DNA of 64,000 nt, taken from assembly GCF_003335045.1 (NCBI RefSeq), contig NZ_QOZG01000003.1, forward strand, positions 372,001 to 436,000, written 5' to 3'. The first letter of the stretch is position 1; each line of letters opens with the position of its first letter. A model generated the notes under the pieces. It was not told where the DNA came from and made no database searches. It saw only the letters and a program-made list of their open reading frames with translations. Position numbers and translations under genes: made by a program. Source of the DNA: Paramesorhizobium salinisoli. GTDB taxonomy: Bacteria > Pseudomonadota > Alphaproteobacteria > Rhizobiales > Rhizobiaceae. Below are positions 55,415 through 61,872 of the stretch, in pieces.

Positions 55415-56176
55415 TCAGGCTTTGATCGCATCGACCAGCGCCTGTGCGCCCATCTGGATGTAGCTCGTGTCGTGCGAAACGGTGATGAAACGGTATCCGA
55501 GCGGGGCATAGCGCCGCGCAAATCCGGGATTGATCGCGTAAATACCCGCAAGCTTGCCGGCAGCCGCTGTCTTTCGGGCGATTTCCGTTAACGGTTCGAC
55601 CAGCGCCTCGGAGCCCGGATTGGACTCGCGGCCATTGCTCCAGGCGATCGAGAAATCACTGGGCCCGACGAAAATCCCGTCAATGCCGCGCACGCCCAAA
55701 ATACCGTCGAGCGCCTCGAACGCTGCCCGTGTCTCGATCATGGCAAAGGCGAGCGACTCGCGGTTGGCATTGGTCAGATAATCGTTCGACCCGCGCTCGC
55801 CGTAGCCGATATTGGCGCGCAACGGCCCCCAGGAACGTTCGCCGACCGGCGGATATTTCATGGAAGCCGCGAAACGCTGCGCATCCTCGACGCTGTTGAT
55901 CATCGGCGCGATAACGGCTTCCGCGCCGAAATCGAGCGCGCGGCTCGCCATGTCGAAGCGTCCGACAGGAATCCGCACCACTGGCGGCTTGCCGAGCGCC
56001 AGGATGAGACCGAGGCCGCGCAGCACGCTTTGCTCGTCATGGCCGCCATGCTGCATGTCGAGCGTAACAGCATCGAACGCCGTCCGCGCCACCGCCTCGA
56101 TCGTCAGCGGTTCCGGCAGGGCCGACCAGGCGGAGAGCAAGGTTTCACCTGAACGAAGACGGGAAGCAAGCGACAT
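55415..56176 (-). CDS. HpcH/HpaI-family aldolase (2-oxo acid aldolase)
   Basis: The 253-aa TIM-barrel protein has FDAVTLDMQHGGHDEQSVLRGL, VRIPVGRFDMASRALDFGAEAVIAPMINSVEDAQ, MIETRAAFEALDGILGVRGIDGIFVGPSDFS, matching metal-dependent class II aldolases that cleave or form 4-hydroxy-2-oxo acids. It is convergent with the RBBP9-like gene. ATG 56176 has AGGA 8-9 bases upstream. Confidence 0.87.
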   Translation of the reverse strand: MSLASRLRSGETLLSAWSALPEPLTIEAVARTAFDAVTLDMQHGGHDEQSVLRGLGLILALGKPPVVRIPVGRFDMASRALDFGAEAVIAPMINSVEDAQRFAASMKYPPVGERSWGPLRANIGYGERGSNDYLTNANRESLAFAMIETRAAFEALDGILGVRGIDGIFVGPSDFSIAWSNGRESNPGSEALVEPLTEIARKTAAAGKLAGIYAINPGFARRYAPLGYRFITVSHDTSYIQMGAQALVDAIKA

Positions 56177-56245
56177 ACTGTAAATCCTGCAGAAATCCAT
56201 GAAGATGCGGGAGAACCTATGCGTCTCAACTGTTTAAGCCAACAA

Positions 56246-56269
56246 AAAACCGCCCCGAAAGGCGGTTTT
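56246..56269 (-). terminator. Rho-independent terminator after the zeta-subunit gene
   Basis: AAAACCGCC (56246-56254) pairs with GGCGGTTTT (56261-56269) around CCGAAA. Read on the minus strand it follows the DUF1476 stop and ends in a T-run (TTTTTTG). Confidence 0.85.
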
Positions 56270-56289
56270 GTCAGTTGCGATGCGAAAAC

Positions 56290-56610
56290 TCAGTTTTCCT
56301 GGATCTGGCGAACCGCTTCGCGGAGAAGCTCTTCCATGGTGCGGCGAATCTGCTGATCGGTTTCCCCTACGCCGGCCGCATCGAAATCCCCGCGGACCTT
56401 GCGGAAAACGTCCTCGTCGCCCGCTTCCTCGAAGTCGGCCGCCACGACTTCCCTGGCATAGGCGGCGGCTTCATCGCCGGTTTTGCCCAGCTTCTCCGCA
56501 GCCCATAGGCCAAGAAGCTTGTTGCGCCGCGCCTCTGCCTTGAACTTCAATTCAGCATCATGGGCGAATTTGTTTTCGAAGGCATCCTTGCGATCGTCCA
56601 TCCCGGTCAT
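56290..56610 (-). CDS. ATPase inhibitor subunit zeta (DUF1476)
   Basis: The 106-aa all-helical protein begins TGMDDRKDAFENKFAHDAELKFKAEARRNKLLGLWAAEKLG, the typical start of the DUF1476 zeta subunit. Zeta binds F1 and blocks reverse rotation, so it saves ATP when proton-motive force falls; this was shown in Paracoccus and relatives. It stands away from any atp genes. GGAG precedes the start; ATG 56613 is equally possible. Confidence 0.88.
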   Translation of the reverse strand: MTGMDDRKDAFENKFAHDAELKFKAEARRNKLLGLWAAEKLGKTGDEAAAYAREVVAADFEEAGDEDVFRKVRGDFDAAGVGETDQQIRRTMEELLREAVRQIQEN

Positions 56611-56613
56611 CAT

Positions 56614-56869
56614 TTAACTCCAAGCGCTGGTTTTCTGTTTCCGAATCCGAGTTCGATATGGTGTCTCCTTGTCTAAATCAAAAGAGACGCGCAAGATCAA
56701 TCGGAGATTGCCGCATAGACGACTCATGGGGCGACTCAGGAGCTTCCTAACGAAAAACGAGAGGAGCGGCGTAAAGCATGATTGTGAAAAGCGGCCATTT
56801 GCTATAGGTAGCGCGCGAACACTGCGGTCAGCGAGACCGTTCCGATAGGTCAGACATCTGGGAAAATCC
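56614..56869. other. Divergent spacer between the zeta inhibitor gene and purC
   Basis: No gene is supported. It must hold both promoters. Near purC, GCTATAGG (56801-56808) resembles a -10 box also seen before purL. Confidence 0.5.
56786..56807 (+). promoter_or_regulatory. Possible purC promoter
   Basis: CTATAG at 56802-56807 fits the alphaproteobacterial -10. The -35 is poor; GATTGT lies 16 bases upstream (56780-56785). The same GCTATAGG is found before purL. Confidence 0.3.
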
Positions 56870-57634
56870 ATGAACCGTCGCCGCCGTATTTACGAGGGCA
56901 AGGGCAAGATTCTTTATGAAGGCCCCGAGCCTGGAACCTTGATTCAGTTCTTCAAGGACGACGCTACAGCTTTCAATAAAAAGAAGCATGAAGTGGTCGA
57001 CGGGAAAGGCGTGCTCAACAACCGCATTTCCGAACACATATTCACCCAGCTCAACCGCATGGGCATTCCGACGCACTTCATCCGACGGCTCAACATGCGC
57101 GAGCAGTTGATCAAGGAAGTCGAGATCATCCCGCTCGAGGTCGTCGTCCGCAACGTCGCGGCCGGCTCGCTCTCCAAGCGGCTTGGCATCGAGGAAGGCA
57201 CTGTCCTGCCTCGCTCGATCATCGAGTTCTACTACAAGGCCGATGCGTTGGACGATCCGATGGTGTCGGAAGAGCACATCACCGCCTTCGGCTGGGCCAG
57301 TCCGCAGGAAATCGACGACATCATGGCGCTCGCCATTCGCGTCAATGATTTCCTCTCCGGCCTGTTCCTCGGCGTCGGCATCCAACTCGTCGATTTCAAA
57401 ATCGAGTGCGGACGCCTGTGGGAAGGCGACATGATGCGCATTGTCGTCGCCGACGAGATTTCGCCCGACTCGGCGCGGCTCTGGGATATCCAGACCAACG
57501 ATAAGCTGGACAAGGACCGCTTCCGCCGTGACATGGGCGGCCTCGTCGAGGCCTATCAGGAAGTGGCGCGTCGTCTCGGCATCATGAACGAGAACGAGCC
57601 GCCCCGCCCTGTGGGCCCGGTTCTGGTCAAATAG
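56870..57634 (+). CDS. purC: Phosphoribosylaminoimidazole-succinocarboxamide synthase (SAICAR synthetase)
   Basis: The 254-aa enzyme adds Asp to CAIR using ATP. Motifs: [55 protein letters not shown] and [18 protein letters not shown] 56870 is followed directly by the family start. purS lies 78 bases downstream on the same strand. Confidence 0.97.
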   Translation: MNRRRRIYEGKGKILYEGPEPGTLIQFFKDDATAFNKKKHEVVDGKGVLNNRISEHIFTQLNRMGIPTHFIRRLNMREQLIKEVEIIPLEVVVRNVAAGSLSKRLGIEEGTVLPRSIIEFYYKADALDDPMVSEEHITAFGWASPQEIDDIMALAIRVNDFLSGLFLGVGIQLVDFKIECGRLWEGDMMRIVVADEISPDSARLWDIQTNDKLDKDRFRRDMGGLVEAYQEVARRLGIMNENEPPRPVGPVLVK

Positions 57635-57639
57635 GATAT

Positions 57640-57672
57640 CCGGCCCCGAAGGCGAGATGCATTCGGGGCCGG
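57640..57672 (+). repeat. 11-bp perfect stem-loop between purC and purS
   Basis: CCGGCCCCGAA (57640-57650) pairs with TTCGGGGCCGG (57662-57672) around 11 nt. There is no T-run. It probably protects or processes the mRNA between the two genes rather than ending it. Confidence 0.6.
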
Positions 57673-57712
57673 CAATTTCAACTCCAAAGCAGAATTCCAG
57701 CAGGATAGCACA

Positions 57713-57955
57713 GTGATCAAGGCACGCGTCACCGTTACATTGAAGAACGGCGTTCTCGACCCCCAGGGCAAGGCCATCGTCGGCGCACTCGACAGCCTCG
57801 GATTCGAAGGCGTCAACGCCGTGCGCCAAGGCAAGGTCTTCGATGTCGAACTCGACACGAAGGACAAAAACGAGGCCGAAGCCCGCATCAAGGCGATGTG
57901 CGACAAGCTTCTCGCCAACACTGTGATCGAAGATTATAGTGTGGAGATCGCATAG
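57713..57955 (+). CDS. purS: Phosphoribosylformylglycinamidine synthase, PurS subunit
   Basis: The 80-aa protein is the small dimeric subunit that joins PurQ and PurL in the FGAM synthase complex. It has the usual pattern RVTVTLKNGVLDPQGKAIVGALDSLGF and DVELD. Translation starts at GTG 57713 with AGGA 7 bases upstream. Confidence 0.95.
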   Translation: MIKARVTVTLKNGVLDPQGKAIVGALDSLGFEGVNAVRQGKVFDVELDTKDKNEAEARIKAMCDKLLANTVIEDYSVEIA

Positions 57956-57977
57956 AGGTTGCAATCTGGAGAGGTGC

Positions 57978-58113
57978 ATGGCTGAGATCTCGCAAGACTT
58001 GCTCCATGAACTCCAGTCTGCGTGGCACCGTCGCCCATATTAAAAACCGTCTTGATCGTATCGATCTCCATGAATTGGCGGAAGCACAAGCAAGGTTTGA
58101 GCCGCACCCATGA
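57978..58113 (+). pseudogene. Probable remnant of a small coiled-coil gene between purS and purQ
   Basis: ATG 57978 has a good GGAGAGG site and reads 23 codons (MAEISQDLLHELQS...) to a stop at 58047. A second frame from ATG 58006 gives 35 residues ([30 protein letters not shown] at its end) and overlaps purQ by ATGA. Taken together they look like the start and end of one short helical protein broken by a deletion or frameshift. Both could also be real short ORFs. The intact family is my guess. Confidence 0.4.
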
Positions 58114-58778
58114 AATCAGCTGTCGTCCTTCTCCCCGGCCTTAACCGCGACCGCGACATGATCGCGGCCCTCACCAAGATTTCCGGCAAGGCGCCCGAAA
58201 CCGTCTGGCAGACCGACACGGATATTCCCGATGTCGATCTGATCGTTATCCCCGGCGGCTTCTCCTATGGCGACTATCTGCGTTGCGGCGCCATTGCCGC
58301 CCGTATGCCGGTCATGAAGGCAGTGCGCGAGAAGGCGGAAAAAGGCGTCATGGTCATGGGCGTTTGCAACGGCTTCCAGATCCTGCTGGAGGCCGGTCTC
58401 CTGCCCGGCGCGCTGATGCGCAATGCATCGCTTAAATTCGTCTGCCGCGAAGTGAAGCTCGAAGTGAGCAACGCCAACACCGCATTCACCCGCGGCTATG
58501 CTCCGGGCGAGATCATTCGCTGTCCCGTCGCCCACCACGACGGCAATTTCTTTGCCGATGATGAGACGCTGAAGCGTATCGAAGGCGAAGGCCAGGTTGC
58601 CTTCCGCTACGCCGAGGGCACCAATCCGAACGGCTCGCTCAACGACATCGCCGGCATCGTCAGCGCAAGCGGCAATGTGCTCGGCATGATGCCGCATCCT
58701 GAAAACCTGATCGAAGCCGCGCATGGCGGCCTTGACGGGCGCGCGCTCTTCACAGGCTTGCTGGGCATCGCCGCTTGA
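58110..58778 (+). CDS. purQ: Phosphoribosylformylglycinamidine synthase, glutaminase subunit
   Basis: The 222-aa class I glutamine amidotransferase has [19 protein letters not shown] (oxyanion region), the nucleophile Cys in [20 protein letters not shown] and the catalytic His/Glu in [10 protein letters not shown]. It feeds ammonia to PurL through the PurS bridge. It starts inside the stop of the upstream small reading frame. Confidence 0.97.
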   Translation: MKSAVVLLPGLNRDRDMIAALTKISGKAPETVWQTDTDIPDVDLIVIPGGFSYGDYLRCGAIAARMPVMKAVREKAEKGVMVMGVCNGFQILLEAGLLPGALMRNASLKFVCREVKLEVSNANTAFTRGYAPGEIIRCPVAHHDGNFFADDETLKRIEGEGQVAFRYAEGTNPNGSLNDIAGIVSASGNVLGMMPHPENLIEAAHGGLDGRALFTGLLGIAA

Positions 58779-58815
58779 GCGGAAAACACATGGAAATTGA
58801 GGGAGGGCATCAGCC

Positions 58816-59469
58816 TTGAAACTTTATTCGCGGCCGCTTTCTCCCTATTCCTCCATCATCCGAGGCATCATCTATGCCAAGAATCTCCCGGTAAAACTCA
58901 TTGCACCACCCCCGGGCGTGCCGATCCCCGAGGAATTCCGAGCGATTTCACCGACGAAGCGCATTCCGGTGCTGATCACCGGATCGGGCGAGACGCTCTT
59001 CGAAGCCTCGGTCATTGCCGAATATCTGGAAGAGCATTTCCCTGAAACGCCGCTCCTGCCCGCCGATCCGAAGGACCGGGCGCGGGTGCGCATCATCGCC
59101 CGCATTGCCGAGCTCGAAATATTGGCGCCCGCCACAGAGCTTTTCATCCTCCACAGCGTGAAGGAGCGCAACGACACGGCCATCGCCGCCGAACTGCGTA
59201 AACTCCGGCAGGGGCTTTCCATTGTCGAGGAGAGATTATCGGACGGCCCGTTTGCATACGGCAGAGCGATGAGCTTTGCCGACGCCTGGCTGACACCGAT
59301 CCGCTTTATCCTCGATCCGCTACGAAAGATGACCGGTCTCAACGATTTGCTCGACGCTTACCCCAAATTTGACGCCTACGCCCACAAAGCCGTTCAGCAT
59401 CCCCCGCTCTCACGCGTGTGGGACGAAATGAGCGACGGGCTGAAGGTATTTCAGCCAAGCCTGGCCTAA
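58816..59469 (+). CDS. Glutathione S-transferase family protein
   Basis: The 217-aa protein has an N-terminal thioredoxin fold (KLYSRPLSPYSSIIRGIIYAKNLPVKLI; SPTKRIPVLITGSGETLFEASVIAEYLEE, with the cis-Pro and Glu-Ala/Ser glutathione site) and a helical C-terminal domain. It conjugates or reduces with glutathione. The start is TTG 58816 with GGGAGGG 7 bases upstream. Confidence 0.88.
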   Translation: MKLYSRPLSPYSSIIRGIIYAKNLPVKLIAPPPGVPIPEEFRAISPTKRIPVLITGSGETLFEASVIAEYLEEHFPETPLLPADPKDRARVRIIARIAELEILAPATELFILHSVKERNDTAIAAELRKLRQGLSIVEERLSDGPFAYGRAMSFADAWLTPIRFILDPLRKMTGLNDLLDAYPKFDAYAHKAVQHPPLSRVWDEMSDGLKVFQPSLA

Positions 59470-59506
59470 AACATCCCTTTATCTCCTGGTCTGCGGAGTT
59501 TCATGC

Positions 59507-59923
59507 ATGAAAAGAACTTTTCTCGCGGTTGCGGCGGCTACAGCGCTTCTGCCTCTGGCAGCCTGCCAATCGGAGAAAAAACCCGGCCCCGGCGCGATCG
59601 CCCTGTCGAGCGAGAATACCGCGCTGTCCACAATGGAGCGCGTAGCGCTCGCCGCCAATTCATGCTGGTTCAAATCCAAGGACGCAGCTTTCCGCCCCTA
59701 TCGGCTGGCGCCTGAGCTGAACTCCTTCACGGGCCGTCCGCGCATCCTGGTCGTGCCGGCGAGAAATCCAGGCGACCGCCCGCTGCTTGTCGTCCAGGCA
59801 GAGGGTCATCCTGCCAAGGTCGAGGCCTTCGGCCCGCTGATGCAGGGCTCGCACGGCAACCGCATCGCGTCCGATATCCGCCGCTGGTCGGCTGGCGACA
59901 ACGGGTGCGCCGGCGTCGGCTGA
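59507..59923 (+). CDS. Putative lipoprotein, unknown function
   Basis: The 138-aa protein has a lipoprotein signal with lipobox LAAC at about 17-20. The mature part contains two Cys (NSCWFKSK, DNGCAGVG) that may pair, and NRIASDIRRWSAGD near the end. GGAG lies 8 bases before ATG 59507. Small lipoproteins of this kind are common in the order, but no role is known. Confidence 0.75.
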   Translation: MKRTFLAVAAATALLPLAACQSEKKPGPGAIALSSENTALSTMERVALAANSCWFKSKDAAFRPYRLAPELNSFTGRPRILVVPARNPGDRPLLVVQAEGHPAKVEAFGPLMQGSHGNRIASDIRRWSAGDNGCAGVG

Positions 59924-59936
59924 AACACCCGGAGAC

Positions 59937-60206
59937 TCAACCCCACCGGTCGAAATGCGTGTTCCGGTCCCAGATCGGGCGCTTGGCTTCGCGTGCTGCC
60001 TCGTCTGGCCTGAGCCCGATATCGCGCAACTCGTCATCCGTCAGCTGCCGCAACGCCCTGCGCGTGCGCTGCACGCGGAAACCTTGCAGAAACCAGGCGA
60101 TCCACTTCCGAAAAAACGTCTGACTGCCTGAATATACCTCCGGGCGGTGCTCCAATGATGGATTTCCCGTCTTTATCCGAGGGATAATTGTCCTCATTGT
60201 ATCCAT
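59937..60206 (-). CDS. DUF1127 family small protein
   Basis: The 89-aa protein ends in the DUF1127 motif RTRRALRQLTDDELRDIGLRPDEAAREA, an Arg-rich helix pair. In other alphaproteobacteria such proteins are stress-linked and affect phosphate or carbon metabolism and RNA turnover. ATG 60206 has GGAG 8 bases upstream; a longer version to 60320 would cross the divergent regulator start. Confidence 0.85.
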   Translation of the reverse strand: MDTMRTIIPRIKTGNPSLEHRPEVYSGSQTFFRKWIAWFLQGFRVQRTRRALRQLTDDELRDIGLRPDEAAREAKRPIWDRNTHFDRWG

Positions 60207-60237
60207 AATTATACTCCAGATCCATCTTGACCGCCCA

Positions 60238-60295
60238 ATTGTCACCATCGATTGACTCAACGTTCTTTTCAAGTCTATTATTGTCACCATGACAA
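60238..60295 (+). promoter_or_regulatory. Candidate operator of the MocR regulator: direct repeat with palindrome at start codon
   Basis: ATTGTCACCAT occurs at 60238-60248 and again at 60280-60290, 42 bases apart (four helical turns). The second copy extends into TTGTCA-CCA-TGACAA (60281-60295), a perfect palindrome covering ATG 60289. MocR regulators often bind paired direct repeats, so this is a likely site of autoregulation and control of DUF1127. Confidence 0.6.
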
Positions 60296-61710
60296 ATTGG
60301 ACACCCGACATCACGGGCATTAAAGCGCCGAAATATATAGCGATTACGGAGGCGATGGACCGCGATATCGATTCCGGTGTCCTCCAGCCTGGTACTCGCC
60401 TGCCGCCGCAACGCGATCTCGCCTATGATATGAAGGTGACAATAGGAACAATAAGCCGGGCCTATGCGCTCGCAGCCGAACGAGGCCTTGTCGCCGGCGA
60501 AGTCGGGCGCGGCACTTATGTTCTTGCGCGGCAGGGCGCGGATCGGCCATCGGTCGTGTTCCAGGATCCTGATTTCCGCGGTGCGCGGGTCGATGCCTCG
60601 CCTGCCCTTGCGCAGGCGCTGCGCATGGACTCGACCGCAGGCGTCGATGTCGGCCAGGCGGCAATTATAGGGCCAATGCTGGCGCAGGTTTTTATCGACG
60701 AGCCGCACCGCGCCAACGATTATACGCGCACGCTTTCCGATGAATGGCGCGAGGCCGGCGCAACATGGCTCGCCACCTGCGGCTGGCGCCCGGCTCTTGA
60801 GACGATCATACCCACAACCGGTGCGCTGAGCGGCGTCCAGAATGTCATCGCGGGGGTAACCGCGCCGGGAGACAAGATCGCCTTCGAGGACTTGACCTAC
60901 AGCGCGCTGGCGCGCGGTGCTGCCCTCATCGGCCGCCGCCCCATCAAAGTACGCGGGGGCGATGAAGGGCTGGACCCCGACGATTTCGAGCGCGTATGCG
61001 CGCGCGATCATCCGAAGATGCTGGTCGTCATTCCCACGATGAACAATCCGACGATCACGGTCATGCCTGAGGAAAATCGGCGGCGGATCGTCGAAATCGC
61101 CCGTCGTCATAATGTCTGGATCATCGAGGACAATATCTACGGCGAGGCGTTTGATGACGCGCCGCCGCCTTTAGCGCATTTCGCGCCCGAGCGTACCTTC
61201 CACGTCTCAGGCGTCTCGAAGCTGCTGAGCGCGGGATTGCGCGCGGGCTGGATTTCCGGACCAATCGGCTTCACCAACCAGATCATCAACGCCAAGAAGC
61301 TCATGACAGGCGGCCTGCCCTACGTGATGACGGAGGTCACCGCGCGGCTGGTCCTCAGCGGCGAAGCGGCAAGGCTTAGGGCCGCCGTTCTGCGTGAAAT
61401 CCGGCTGAGGGAAGAAATCGCTCGCGAAATAATGACAGGACATCGCTTCGTAAGCGATCCGCGCTGCCCCTATATATGGCTCACGCTGCCCGACCCCTGG
61501 CTGCCGGGAACCTTCAAGAATGCCGCACTTGAGGCAGGCGTGGCCATTGTCGAGGCCGATGCGTTCAAGGTGGGCCAGGCCGACCGCGTCTGCCACTGCG
61601 TCCGCGCGGCGTTTTCCGCGCTCAATACGCAGGAAGACGTCAGGCGCGGCTTCAACATCCTGCGCCAGCTTCTCGACAATGCGCGGGCCGGTTACGACGG
61701 AATGGAATAG
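60289..61710 (+). CDS. MocR-type regulator (GntR wHTH fused to aminotransferase-like domain)
   Basis: The 473-aa protein has an N-terminal GntR winged helix (about 12-80, SGVLQPGTRLPPQRDLAYDMKVTIGTISRAYALAAERGLVAGEVGRGTYV). A fold-type I aminotransferase domain follows with PLP lysine Lys311 in SGVSKLLSAGLRAGW. It probably senses an amine or amino acid via PLP and controls nearby genes. It is divergent from DUF1127 with 82 bases between them. It lies between purQ and purL genes. Confidence 0.9.
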   Translation: MTNWTPDITGIKAPKYIAITEAMDRDIDSGVLQPGTRLPPQRDLAYDMKVTIGTISRAYALAAERGLVAGEVGRGTYVLARQGADRPSVVFQDPDFRGARVDASPALAQALRMDSTAGVDVGQAAIIGPMLAQVFIDEPHRANDYTRTLSDEWREAGATWLATCGWRPALETIIPTTGALSGVQNVIAGVTAPGDKIAFEDLTYSALARGAALIGRRPIKVRGGDEGLDPDDFERVCARDHPKMLVVIPTMNNPTITVMPEENRRRIVEIARRHNVWIIEDNIYGEAFDDAPPPLAHFAPERTFHVSGVSKLLSAGLRAGWISGPIGFTNQIINAKKLMTGGLPYVMTEVTARLVLSGEAARLRAAVLREIRLREEIAREIMTGHRFVSDPRCPYIWLTLPDPWLPGTFKNAALEAGVAIVEADAFKVGQADRVCHCVRAAFSALNTQEDVRRGFNILRQLLDNARAGYDGME

Positions 61711-61784
61711 GCCCTACAATCCGAATAATCACGATTTTTTCATAAATTCCGTCCGTTTCCCTTTCTTGGCTGATGGGAATTCGG

Positions 61785-61790
61785 CTATAG
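61785..61790 (+). promoter_or_regulatory. Possible purL -10 element
   Basis: CTATAG within GCTATAGG, the same octamer as before purC. The -35 is not clear. Transcription would start near 61797, giving a leader of about 76 nt. Confidence 0.3.
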
Positions 61791-61872
61791 GCCGGGGGAA
61801 CAATCCACGTGGTTCCCCGGGATATGGACGGCAATACCCGTCTGGGCCGGAAATCAGAGAAATTGGACAGAA

